From: VRUE01 sp963702175
GTDB lineage: Bacteria > Actinomycetota > Thermoleophilia > Solirubrobacterales > 70-9
Direction of reading: 5' to 3'
Assembly: GCA_963702175.1 (NCBI GenBank)
Contig: OY969721.1
Span: 868,001-932,000 of the forward strand
DNA length: 64,000 bases
Shown here: positions 45,059 to 54,765 of the stretch, piece after piece
How the letters are laid out: each line of letters starts with the position of its first letter
Numbering within the stretch: the first letter of the stretch is position 1
Translations under genes and position numbers: made by a program
The notes under the pieces: model-generated
Told to the model about the DNA's origin: nothing
The model's database searches: none
What the model saw: only the letters and a program-made list of their open reading frames with translations

Positions 45059-46642
45059 ATGTACGACTATGTGATCGTCGGAGCGGGCTCAGCTGGATGC
45101 GTGCTCGCGGCGAGGCTCTCCGAAGACCCAGACATCAACGTCCTCCTGCTCGAGGCCGGCGGGCCGGATACCAAGGAGAACATCCACGTCCCGCTCGGCT
45201 ACCTGCAACTGCAGCGAACCGACGTCGACTGGGACTACGTCTCAGCGCCCGAGGCGAACTGCAACGGCCGCCGGGTCGCCCTCCCCCGCGGCAAGGTCCT
45301 CGGTGGCTCCTCCTCGATCAACGCGATGGTCTACATCCGCGGCAACCGCCGCGACTACGACGACTGGGGACAGCCCGGCTGGGCCTGGGACGACCTCTTC
45401 CCCTACTTCCTCAAGTCGGAGGACAACGAGCGCGGCGCCTCCGAGTGGCATGCCGTCGGCGGGCCACTGCCGGTCTCCGAGCAGCGCTCGGGCATCGCCA
45501 CCTCCCCTGCCTGGGTCGAGGCCGGCGTGGAAGCGGGGCTGACACGCAACGACGACTTCAACGGGGACGAGCAGGACGGCGTCGGCATGTACCAGGTGAC
45601 CCAGCGGGGCGGGATGCGCGCCAGCGCGTCAGTCGCCTTCCTGCACCCGGCGATGGAGCGGCCGAACCTGACCGTGATGCCCTTCATGCACGTCAACCGG
45701 GTGCTCTTCGACGGCACGCGCGCAGTCGGCGTCGAAGCGACCCACCTCGGCCAGCCTCAGGAGCTGCGCGCCGAGCGCGAGACAATCCTCTGCGGCGGCA
45801 CCTTCAACTCGCCGCAGCTGCTGATGCTCTCCGGCGTCGGTCCCGCCGAGCACCTGGCGATGCGCGAAGTCGAGCTGCTGCTCGACCAGCCGGCGGTGGG
45901 CGAGAACCTGAGCGACCACGCCTGCACGTATGGCGTCTGGACCGCGAGCGAGCCGGAGAGCCTGCTGAAGGCGCTGGAGCCCGCAGCGCTGGAGGAGTTC
46001 GAAACCTCCCAGACCGGGCCGTTCACCTCCAACTTCGCCGAGGCCGGAGGGTTCGCGACAGTCGAGCCCGGCGCCGCCGCCCCGGACGTGCAGTTCCACA
46101 CCGTGCCCCTCCAGATCGTCGACGAGGGGATGAGCGACCCCGAGGCGCACGGCACCGTCGTCCTGGCCTGCCTGCTCACGCCGGAGAGCCGCGGGTCGGT
46201 GCGGCTCGCCTCAAATGACCCCACCGCGAAGCCGATCGTCCGCAATGAGTTCTTCAGCGCCGGCACCGACCTCGAGCGCATGGTTGAGGCGCTGAGGCTG
46301 ACCCAGGAGATCTGCGCCCAGCCGGCGCTCCAGCCCTTCTGCAGCGAGCCCTACACCGTGCCGGGCGGGGATTCCGGGGAGGCGCTGAGCGCTCACATCG
46401 CCGCCACCACCTTCCCGATCTATCACCCGGTCGGCACCTGCGCGATCGGCTCGGTCGTCGACTCGGAGCTGCGGGTGCAGGGTCTCGAGGGCATCCGCGT
46501 CGTCGACGCCTCGGTGATGCCCACGGTCCCCCGCGGCAACACCAACGCCCCGACGATCGCGATCGCCGAGCGCGCCGCCGACCTGATCAAGGGCGCGAGC
46601 CCGCTGAGCGCCGCCGCCGGGGCCGAGGCGGCCGCGAGCTAG
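45059..46642 (+). CDS. GMC-family oxidoreductase (AlkJ/choline dehydrogenase-like)
   Basis: 527 residues from ATG 45059 with GGAGGAG. FAD motif DYVIVGAGSAGCVLAARL at the start, GGSSSINAMVYIRGNRRDYD, LSGVGPAEHL, and the C-terminal active-site segment YHPVGTCAIG followed by VVDASVMPTVPRGNTNAPT. GMC enzymes oxidise alcohols with FAD. Being convergent with the alkB-rubredoxin operon (9 bases between stops), oxidation of medium/long-chain alcohols from alkanes is a reasonable role, as for AlkJ. Confidence 0.92.
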   Translation: MYDYVIVGAGSAGCVLAARLSEDPDINVLLLEAGGPDTKENIHVPLGYLQLQRTDVDWDYVSAPEANCNGRRVALPRGKVLGGSSSINAMVYIRGNRRDYDDWGQPGWAWDDLFPYFLKSEDNERGASEWHAVGGPLPVSEQRSGIATSPAWVEAGVEAGLTRNDDFNGDEQDGVGMYQVTQRGGMRASASVAFLHPAMERPNLTVMPFMHVNRVLFDGTRAVGVEATHLGQPQELRAERETILCGGTFNSPQLLMLSGVGPAEHLAMREVELLLDQPAVGENLSDHACTYGVWTASEPESLLKALEPAALEEFETSQTGPFTSNFAEAGGFATVEPGAAAPDVQFHTVPLQIVDEGMSDPEAHGTVVLACLLTPESRGSVRLASNDPTAKPIVRNEFFSAGTDLERMVEALRLTQEICAQPALQPFCSEPYTVPGGDSGEALSAHIAATTFPIYHPVGTCAIGSVVDSELRVQGLEGIRVVDASVMPTVPRGNTNAPTIAIAERAADLIKGASPLSAAAGAEAAAS

Positions 46643-46651
46643 CGCTCGGCC

Positions 46652-47287
46652 TCAGTCGGAGCTGAGCGCCTCGTCGATGAAGGGGCCGAGCAGCTCGCCG
46701 GCCCGGGTGGCCGTCGTCTCCGGGGTCTCGCTCGGCGCGGTGATGTAGCTGATCGCGAGGCGGACCAGGGACTCGGCGAGCAGGCGAACCTTCGCCGGGG
46801 GCGCCTCGGGCCAGCCCTCTTCGATCGTCGCGGTCAGCCGGGCGGTCGCCCAGTGGACGACGGGCATGCCCTGCGTGGTGACGAAGGGGAGCATGCCGCC
46901 GGTGCCGTCGTCGCTGAGCAGGATGCGGACGAGCGGGTCCTCGCCGGCGCTGCGCAGGAAGACCCCGAGAGCGGCGCCGACCGCGGCCCGCGGGTCGTCT
47001 AGGTGCTCGCGCACCGCCGCCTCCACCCCGTCGAGGAAACGTTCCCCCTCGTGGATAACGAAGGCCTGGGCGAACTCGTCGCGACTGCCGAACTCCTTGT
47101 AGAGGGTCTGGCGGCTGACCCCGGCGGCGCTGGCGATACCAGCCATCGTGGTCTCCGACCAGGAGCCCTGCTCGATCGCGTCGCGAGCGGCTCCGAACAG
47201 GGTCTCGCGCAGCAGTTCCCGGGCGGCCTGCGGGTAAGGAGTGCGCGTGCTCGCCACGCCGCCCATCGTCGCAGCGGTGGCGGTCAC
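46652..47287 (-). CDS. TetR-family regulator of the alkB operon
   Basis: 211 residues from a GTG overlapping the rubredoxin stop (GTGA). The N-terminal helix-turn-helix is TMAGIASAAGVSRQTLYKEF; the rest is helical ligand domain (FLRSAGEDPLVRILLSDDGT). Third gene of alkB-rubredoxin-tetR, the same order as the alkU/alkX-type regulators of Rhodococcus and Dietzia relatives. It is therefore the likely binder of the palindrome at 48683-48715 upstream of alkB, giving autoregulation. Ligand probably an alkane product or fatty acid (inference). Confidence 0.9.
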   Translation of the reverse strand: MTATAATMGGVASTRTPYPQAARELLRETLFGAARDAIEQGSWSETTMAGIASAAGVSRQTLYKEFGSRDEFAQAFVIHEGERFLDGVEAAVREHLDDPRAAVGAALGVFLRSAGEDPLVRILLSDDGTGGMLPFVTTQGMPVVHWATARLTATIEEGWPEAPPAKVRLLAESLVRLAISYITAPSETPETTATRAGELLGPFIDEALSSD

Positions 47288-47457
47288 TCGCCGGCCTCGT
47301 CGGGCTCGAAATCGACCTTGTCGCGCACCCCGCAGTCGGGGCAGGCCCAGTCGTCGGGGACCTCGGTCCACGGCGTCCCGGACGGGAAGCCCTCGCGCGG
47401 GTGGCCCGCCTCCTCGTCGTAGACGTAGCCGCAGCCCGGGCAGCGGAAGCGGCTCAC
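47284..47457 (-). CDS. Rubredoxin
   Basis: 57 residues from a GTG that overlaps the alkB stop by four bases, too short for usual length cut-offs. Two iron-binding knuckles, RCPGCGYVYDEEAG and WACPDCGVRDKVDFEP, supply the four Cys. It carries electrons from rubredoxin reductase to the AlkB di-iron centre. No reductase gene is in the window. Confidence 0.93.
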   Translation of the reverse strand: MSRFRCPGCGYVYDEEAGHPREGFPSGTPWTEVPDDWACPDCGVRDKVDFEPDEAGE

Positions 47458-48644
47458 GCAGAGGCCCCGGTGCCGTAACGGGCGAGGATGCGCTTGCGGG
47501 CGCGCGGCTGGATGTTGGCCCGGCTCAAGTTGCCTTCGTAGTGCTCGACCAGGAGCGGGTCCATCACCCGGCGCCAGAGCGGCGGGAACCAGGCGAGGAC
47601 GATCATCCCGGCGTAGCCCGTCGGCAGCTGCGGCGCCTCGTCGACGTGGCGCAGCGCCTGGTAGCGGCGGGTCGGGTTGGCGTGGTGGTCGCTGTGGCGC
47701 TGCAGGTGGTAGAGCAGGACGTTGGAGGCGACGTTGTTGCTGTTCCAGCTGTGCTCGGGGAGGCAGCGCTCGTAGCGGCCGTCCTCGCGCTTCTGGCGCA
47801 GCAGGCCGTAGTGCTCGAGGTAGTTGACGACCTCCAGCAGGGTGAAGCCGAGCGCCTGGATCAGCAGGTACGGCAGAACGACGAGGCCGAAGACCGCGGT
47901 CAGCGCTCCGAACAGCACGATCGTCATCGCCCAGGCCTGAAGGATGTCGTTGCGCCAGCTCCAAACCGAGTGGCCACCACGGCCGAGGCGCTCGCGCTCG
48001 ATCCCCCAGGCCGAGCGCAGGCTGCCGACGACGGTACGGGGCAGGAAGGCCCAGAAGCTCTCCCCCAGCCGCGAGCTGGCGGGGTCCTCGGGAGTGGCGA
48101 CGCGGACGTGGTGGCCGCGGTTGTGCTCGATGAAGAAGTGGCCGTAGCCGGTCTGCGCCAAGGCGACCTTGCTCAGCCAGCGCTCCATGCTGGCGCGCTT
48201 GTGGCCGAGCTCGTGGGCCGTGTTGATCGCGATCCCGCCGACCACCCCCATCGTCACCGCCAGGCCGATGCTCTCCGCGACCGAGAGATCGCCGCTGGAC
48301 CAGAGCCAGCAGGCGAAGACGAGGCCGGCGAACTGGATCGGGATGAAGAGGTAGGTGCACCAGCGGTAGTAGCGGTCCTGCTCGAGCCACTTGAGCACGC
48401 TGTCGGGTGGGTTGGTCGAGTCCATGCCGACGACGATGTCGAGCAGCGGGAAGGCGACGAAGACGAGCAGGGGACCGACGAACCAGAAGAACTCGAGCCC
48501 CGTCACCTCGACGCTCGCCCAGGCGATGAACGGCGTCAGCGGCACGACGATGCCGAGCAGCCACGCGTAGCGCTTCGGGTCGCTCCAGGTCGCCGGGTTG
48601 AGCTCGACGTCCTCATGGGCGTGAGAGTGAGCGTGCGCCTCCAT
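47454..48644 (-). CDS. alkB: Alkane 1-monooxygenase AlkB
   Basis: 396 residues, integral membrane di-iron hydroxylase. The eight-His signature is complete: HELGHK, EHNRGHH and LQRHSDHH, with the NYLEHYGL segment of alkane hydroxylases. There is a His-rich N-terminal tail (HAHSHAHE). It converts n-alkanes to 1-alkanols with O2 and reduced rubredoxin. First gene of a three-gene operon with GTGA overlaps. AGGAGG precedes the start. Upstream is a promoter covered by an 11-bp-arm palindrome. Confidence 0.95.
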   Translation of the reverse strand: MEAHAHSHAHEDVELNPATWSDPKRYAWLLGIVVPLTPFIAWASVEVTGLEFFWFVGPLLVFVAFPLLDIVVGMDSTNPPDSVLKWLEQDRYYRWCTYLFIPIQFAGLVFACWLWSSGDLSVAESIGLAVTMGVVGGIAINTAHELGHKRASMERWLSKVALAQTGYGHFFIEHNRGHHVRVATPEDPASSRLGESFWAFLPRTVVGSLRSAWGIERERLGRGGHSVWSWRNDILQAWAMTIVLFGALTAVFGLVVLPYLLIQALGFTLLEVVNYLEHYGLLRQKREDGRYERCLPEHSWNSNNVASNVLLYHLQRHSDHHANPTRRYQALRHVDEAPQLPTGYAGMIVLAWFPPLWRRVMDPLLVEHYEGNLSRANIQPRARKRILARYGTGASA

Positions 48645-48682
48645 GCCATCTCCTCCTTGTCAAACAACCGCGTTCAGTCCGT

Positions 48683-48720
48683 GCAGTTGACAATCTAGCT
48701 TAATTTGTCAACTGCGTCAA
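48683..48720 (-). promoter_or_regulatory. alkB promoter overlapped by an operator palindrome
   Basis: GCAGTTGACAA (48683-48693) is repeated in perfect inverted orientation at 48705-48715 with an 11-base spacer. On the minus strand a promoter TTGACG (48720-48715), 17 bases, TAGATT (48697-48692) runs through it, so a bound repressor would block polymerase. A further TTGAC half-site occurs just upstream. The TetR protein at the end of the operon is the natural candidate. Confidence 0.7.
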
Positions 48721-48933
48721 CGTCAACTCTTGATTTGTCTCAATAGGCCCGGGCGGTGGTGGGTCAGCTTTAAATCCGAGGCTGGCAGCCCTAGATCGCG
48801 CCGACTTATTGCTCTAGCTTCGCCTGTCCTTAGAGACCAGAAAGCGCCCCCGCGTCGGTGGAACGACCGGGGGCATGGCACCAGGAGGTAAGTCCCGATG
48901 CTTGACCAGCCTAGCCCGCGGCGTGCGTGCGCG

Positions 48934-49029
48934 GAGTCGCTCAAGGAACGCTACTCGCGCACTCCAGCGATGGCCGCTGGGGTTGCGGATCACGTCTGGT
49001 CGCTGAAGAGATCGCGGCGCTGCTGGATT
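48934..49029 (+). pseudogene. Transposase C-terminal remnant 1
   Basis: The frame ESLKERYSRTPAMAAGVADH leads to VWSL, then one base is missing before EIAALLD and a TAG stop. The sequence PAMAAGVADHVWSLEEI is a common C-terminal end of IS transposases. Only the last 30 or so codons remain. A second remnant with the same ending and the same missing base is at 50236-50319. Confidence 0.6.
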
Positions 49030-49549
49030 AGCGCTTCTCGTCGTATGGCCGAATGACGATTGTTTCCGTCTCGCTACAGAAGGACGCGTGAAACCGGGCG
49101 AAGAAGTCCTGCTGACCCAAGACAATCACTGGCGTGTCGGTAAAGACCCCCGTCACGGCGAACTCGGTGCCCTCGATAACTGCGGACAGGCCCGGCTTGT
49201 ATACGTGCTGGATGCCAATACCGTTGGCAGTCGTCACCTCCTCCTCAACGCAGTCGTCCTCGAGGCTGATTCCGAGCTCCACCGCTCGGTCGAGCGGAAA
49301 TGCCGTTGAGTCGGCCCCGGTGTCGGCCAATGCATAGTCAACCAGTGGCTCGCTCGGGCCTTGAACCGCGATAGGGACCATGGGCGACGGAAACCACTCT
49401 GGTCCCGGAGCGAAGTATTTATACGTGTAGGGCGTGTCGCTGAAGGAAGATTCCGGCCCCCCGCCTCGGCGGCGGGACCTTGAAGAACCCTTCGACTTGC
49501 TGTCCCCTTGCCCGGACTTGCTCACGTAGAGACGACAGAGTACCTGCAT
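49028..49549 (-). CDS. Retropepsin-like aspartic protease
   Basis: About 173 residues; ATG 49549 lies within the upstream DUF5678 gene, and an internal ATG (MVPIAVQG) is another possible start. The core is YALADTGADSTAFPLDRAVE, with the D-T-G catalytic triad of retroviral-type aspartic proteases that work as dimers. GTEFAVTGVFTDTPVIVLGQ then gives the second psi strand and the hydrophobic-Gly motif. The N-terminal Arg/Gly/Ser-rich part is probably disordered or not translated. It overlaps the DUF5678 gene. Bacterial relatives are largely uncharacterised. Confidence 0.7.
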   Translation of the reverse strand: MQVLCRLYVSKSGQGDSKSKGSSRSRRRGGGPESSFSDTPYTYKYFAPGPEWFPSPMVPIAVQGPSEPLVDYALADTGADSTAFPLDRAVELGISLEDDCVEEEVTTANGIGIQHVYKPGLSAVIEGTEFAVTGVFTDTPVIVLGQQDFFARFHASFCSETETIVIRPYDEKR

Positions 49550-49640
49550 AGGCAACGACCTCGTCGTTGACGATCGCTACCCATTCCCCGCTATGGCGGT
49601 CGAGGTCCTTAATCTTGCGTGGCTTGGTTACCGGCGACAT
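49419..49640 (-). CDS. DUF5678-domain protein
   Basis: 73 residues from ATG 49640. DLDRHSGEWVAIVNDEVVAY and LREQVRARGQQVEGFFKVPP fit DUF5678, a small beta-alpha domain often encoded next to retropepsin-like proteases. The last residues run into the protease gene in another frame; a frameshift joining the two is possible, since the protease frame also reads through GGGPESSFSDTPYTYKYF. Function unknown; an adaptor or antitoxin-like partner is an inference. Confidence 0.7.
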   Translation of the reverse strand: MSPVTKPRKIKDLDRHSGEWVAIVNDEVVAYAGTLSSLREQVRARGQQVEGFFKVPPPRRGAGIFLQRHALHV

Positions 49641-50042
49641 TGTCTGCCTACTACCCCTTTCTCGGCATAGAAGGCGGAAAAGCTGAGAAAGTTTTTCTCT
49701 GGCTTTCGAGGGCAGTCTAGGCGCTTCTTCGCTCTGACTGCAAACTCCCCTGCGCCCTGGTCGCGAAAATGCCTGCAAAACAACAGAAGCAGCCGTTTTC
49801 TCCTGGCGCTTGATAGGGCCACATTAGGTACGCCACCGGACGTCATCTGAGATCGAAGGGCCTCCATGCTCAAGAAATCTTAACTGGAGTTCTGGCCACT
49901 GCCAACCACAAATTCGTGCTCTTCAAGTCTTAGGGGTCAACGCCGCGAGTCCGTAGCTTCGAGGACTAGAATCGCCACCGTGAGCCACCCTCAGATGGCG
50001 AAGACCATCGCAGAGCTCTAGCTTCGCCCGCCAGATAGGAGC
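49641..50042. other. Non-coding stretch, nothing recognised
   Basis: About 400 bases upstream of the DUF5678 gene. Short open frames exist on both strands, but none has a start signal, domain or composition like the real genes nearby. The GC content is lower than the flanking core genes. It probably contains the promoter of the DUF5678/protease pair and debris of mobile elements. Confidence 0.5.
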
Positions 50043-50240
50043 GCTCATGAGTATCCGGTTGACTCCGGTTGGCGCCCAAATGAGCCGGTCAAGGCCCGCT
50101 GAGGCGGCCCCGGCACCCGCAGCCGACATTGACCCCACTCTGGTGGGGTAAAAGTCGGCTGCGCCAGAGCACCAGTTGGGTCTGGAGGCCCGAGTTGCGT
50201 TTCGGTGGGAGCAGCCTGAGCGAACCGGATACTCATGAGC
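50043..50240. repeat. 198-bp element with 18-bp terminal inverted repeats and a nested inner palindrome
   Basis: GCTCATGAGTATCCGGTT at 50043-50060 is repeated exactly in inverse at 50223-50240. Inside, GCAGCCGAC and GTCGGCTGC enclose a second stem, ACCCCAC with GTGGGGT, so the centre can fold as a double hairpin. No gene is inside. This is a MITE-like or cruciform structure. Its right end meets transposase remnant 2. Confidence 0.75.
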
Positions 50241-50319
50241 AGCGCTATCCCGGACCGATCGCGGCTGGGGTGGCCGATCACGTCTGGTCGCTAGAGAGAT
50301 CGCGGCGCTGCTGGCCTGA
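50236..50319 (+). pseudogene. Transposase C-terminal remnant 2
   Basis: EQRYPGPIAAGVADHVWSL, then a one-base loss, then EIAALLA and TGA. Its 3' half is nearly the same DNA as remnant 1 (48934-49029), including the missing base at the same position. Confidence 0.55.
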
Positions 50320-50881
50320 GGTCTATTTCGCCGCAACAAGCCGGTCGATCTCGGAGATCACGCAGTTCCACGAAAATGCCCTGCATATCGGGCACACCGC
50401 CGAACCCGCGTTTTTCGGCCGCATCCCAAAAGGGGTGACGGATTTCTAGGGTGACGGCGTAACCTTTCGTCTGTGCCTCAATGAGTCGTTTCCTTATGGG
50501 GCGCAGCTCGCCCTCAAGCCGCCTCAGAATCTCAAGCCTGGCGGTAACGACTTTTGCTCGCTTAAGAGCTGGTTCGCGCTCCTCTGGCGTTTTTGTATCG
50601 CTCTGGTTGTTCGACAGGATGGAAACAGCCTCGTCAGGGCGCGCCACGGTCCCCATGCGAAATTCCAGGGCAAGCTCAGCTAGCGGACGCAGAACGTAGG
50701 CACCAAGGATCGATCCGCCGATGACCAGTGCCTCGGTCATCTCCGCGTCCTCTGGGCCGAACAAAGCGAGTGCGAGGATCGAGCAGACTCCCGCGGCGAA
50801 GGCCGTAGCAACCCCCCGCCTCCAATCCTTGAGGCCGTGTGTTTCATCCTTCGCACGCGTCCAGCGTTCTGCCCGGTCCAT
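50291..50881 (-). CDS. Hypothetical membrane protein
   Basis: 196 residues from ATG 50881. Two hydrophobic segments (GVATAFAAGVCSILALALFG and ALVIGGSILGAYVLRPLAEL) form a hairpin in the membrane, followed by a long Lys/Arg/Glu-rich helical cytosolic region (AKVVTARLEILRRLEGELRP). The C-terminus reads into remnant 2, so the natural end may have been shorter before the transposon scar. No domain recognised. Divergent from secG. Confidence 0.65.
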   Translation of the reverse strand: MDRAERWTRAKDETHGLKDWRRGVATAFAAGVCSILALALFGPEDAEMTEALVIGGSILGAYVLRPLAELALEFRMGTVARPDEAVSILSNNQSDTKTPEEREPALKRAKVVTARLEILRRLEGELRPIRKRLIEAQTKGYAVTLEIRHPFWDAAEKRGFGGVPDMQGIFVELRDLRDRPACCGEIDLRPAAPRSL

Positions 50882-50964
50882 GCGGGCATTCTCTACCGGC
50901 CGCGACGATTTTCAAACTGCCCAGTGCCGCCAGGACATGGAGAGATGGCTACACTCCGCCCCTC

Positions 50965-51189
50965 ATGGAGACCTTTCTCAGCTTCATCCAGGTGATCATC
51001 TCCGGGGTCCTGATCTTCCTGATCCTGCTGCACTCGGGCAAAGACGCGGGGCTCTCGGGCGCCTTCGGGATCGGCGGCGGGGGCAGCTCCTTCGGCGGCG
51101 GCTCGATGGTCGAGCGCAACCTGGACCGGGCGACGGTCTTCTTCGCCATCCTCTTCACCGTCAACACCCTCGTCCTGCTGAAGATCTAG
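50965..51189 (+). CDS. secG: Preprotein translocase subunit SecG
   Basis: 74 residues from ATG 50965: two membrane spans (FIQVIISGVLIFLILLHSGK and ATVFFAILFTVNTLVLL) joined by the Gly-rich loop GAFGIGGGGSSFGGGSMVER, the SecG pattern. It assists SecYEG cycling during export. Full length for actinobacteria. Convergent with ccmF. Confidence 0.92.
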   Translation: METFLSFIQVIISGVLIFLILLHSGKDAGLSGAFGIGGGGSSFGGGSMVERNLDRATVFFAILFTVNTLVLLKI

Positions 51190-51199
51190 CGAGGCGGCA

Positions 51200-53604
<2,405 letters not shown>

Positions 53605-53608
<4 letters not shown>

Positions 53609-54009
53609 TTCCCAGAGTTCTCAACCGTGAACTTCGAGGGGCACTTGGTGATCAGCGTGTCGGGCTCGCCGACGAAGGTGCCACTCTCGACCGTGCCCGT
53701 GAGGATGATCTCCCGCCCGCCGCGGAAGGGATCGGGGACGGTGCCCGTGTAGGTGACCGGTAGGCGTTGGCCACCGCCGTCGCGATCGGCGACCTGGAAG
53801 CGCAAGCTGTTGCCGTCGCGGCGAATCGACCCCGGTACGACGCGGCCGGTCATTTCGTAGCTAGTGCCCGGCGCAGCGCTGAGCAGCTGCGAGGGCTCCT
53901 TGGCCTCGGTCGAGGCGCTGAACGAGGTGTAGACGAGCCCGACGGCGAGCAGGACGGCGACGCTGAGCGCCACCACCAGCCGGATCGTCCTCTTGCGCTG
54001 GGGATCCAC
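53605..54009 (-). CDS. ccmE: Haem chaperone CcmE, Cys-type
   Basis: 134 residues from GTG 54009: an Arg-rich start, one membrane span (LVVALSVAVLLAVGLVYTSF) and an OB-fold domain (MTGRVVPGSIRRDGNSLRFQ, VTYTGTVPDPFRGGREI). Classical CcmE binds haem covalently through His in HDEKY. Here the position reads TKCPSKFTV, a Cys-type variant (C-x3-Y subgroup) with Phe instead of Tyr. An extended -10 (TGCGATAAT) lies just before the start, so the transcript may be leaderless. Operon ccmE-ccmF. Confidence 0.88.
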
Positions 54010-54053
54010 GGGCAAGGAATTATCGCAAGGCGGGCCGTGGAACAATCCCGGCA

Positions 54054-54758
54054 GTGGCCGACGACCCCATCCTGCTGATCACCGGCGCCTCGAGCGGGAT
54101 CGGCGCGGCGACGGCTCGCGCCGCCGCCGGCAGCTACCGGCTGGTGCTAGCGGCGCGGCGCATGGAGCCGCTGCAAGAGTTGGTCGCCGAGCTGGGTGGC
54201 GAGGAGCGGGCGCTGGCGGTGCGCTGCGACGTCGCCGAGTGGGACCAAGTCGAGGCGATGGCCGCGGCGGCGCTGGAGCGCTTCGGTCGCATCGACGCCG
54301 TCTTCGCCAACGCCGGCTTCGGCGCGACCCGCGGCTTTCTCGAGGAGTCGGTCGAGCACTGGCGCTCGATGGTCCTGACCAACGTCTACGGCGTGGCGCT
54401 GACGATCCGCGCCACCCTCCCCCACCTGCTCGAGCGCGGCGGCGGCCATTTCCTAATCACCAGCTCGGTGGCGGGCCGCCGGGCGCTGCCCGGATCGCTC
54501 TACTCGGCGACCAAGTGGGCGGCGACGGCGATCGGCGAGGCGTTGCGGGCCGAGCTGCGCCAGATGCACGAGAACCACGCGATCCGGGTGACACTGATCG
54601 AGCCGGGGATGACCGACACCCCCTTCTTCGACAACCGCCCGGGTGAGTGGGCGCTGCAGGACGACGACATCGCCAAGGCGGTGATCTTCGCCCTCGAGCA
54701 GCGCGACGGGGTCGACGTCAACGAGATCCTGATCCGGCCGACCAGCCAGCCGATCTAG
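54054..54758 (+). CDS. Short-chain dehydrogenase/reductase
   Basis: 234 residues from a GTG start. Cofactor motif LITGASSGIGAATARAAAGS, ANAGFG, catalytic Ser in ITSSVAGRR and the YSATK pair. The basic residues AARRMEP after the second strand favour NADP(H). LIEPGMTDTPFF is the usual C-terminal substrate-loop opening. Substrate unknown. Divergent from ccmE with 44 bases between them. Confidence 0.9.
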   Translation: MADDPILLITGASSGIGAATARAAAGSYRLVLAARRMEPLQELVAELGGEERALAVRCDVAEWDQVEAMAAAALERFGRIDAVFANAGFGATRGFLEESVEHWRSMVLTNVYGVALTIRATLPHLLERGGGHFLITSSVAGRRALPGSLYSATKWAATAIGEALRAELRQMHENHAIRVTLIEPGMTDTPFFDNRPGEWALQDDDIAKAVIFALEQRDGVDVNEILIRPTSQPI

Positions 54759-54765
54759 CGCCCGG

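Noticed and set aside
47241..48698. 485-codon plus-strand frame opposite alkB
   Set aside because: Arg/Asp-rich shadow; the minus strand has complete AlkB histidine boxes and a rubredoxin.
50043..50240. Inverted repeats read as a CRISPR-like unit
   Set aside because: Only one pair, in opposite orientation, with no spacer series or cas genes.
49923..50339. Minus-strand frame across the inverted-repeat element
   Set aside because: Contains the terminal repeats and transposase scar, has no start signal or family resemblance.
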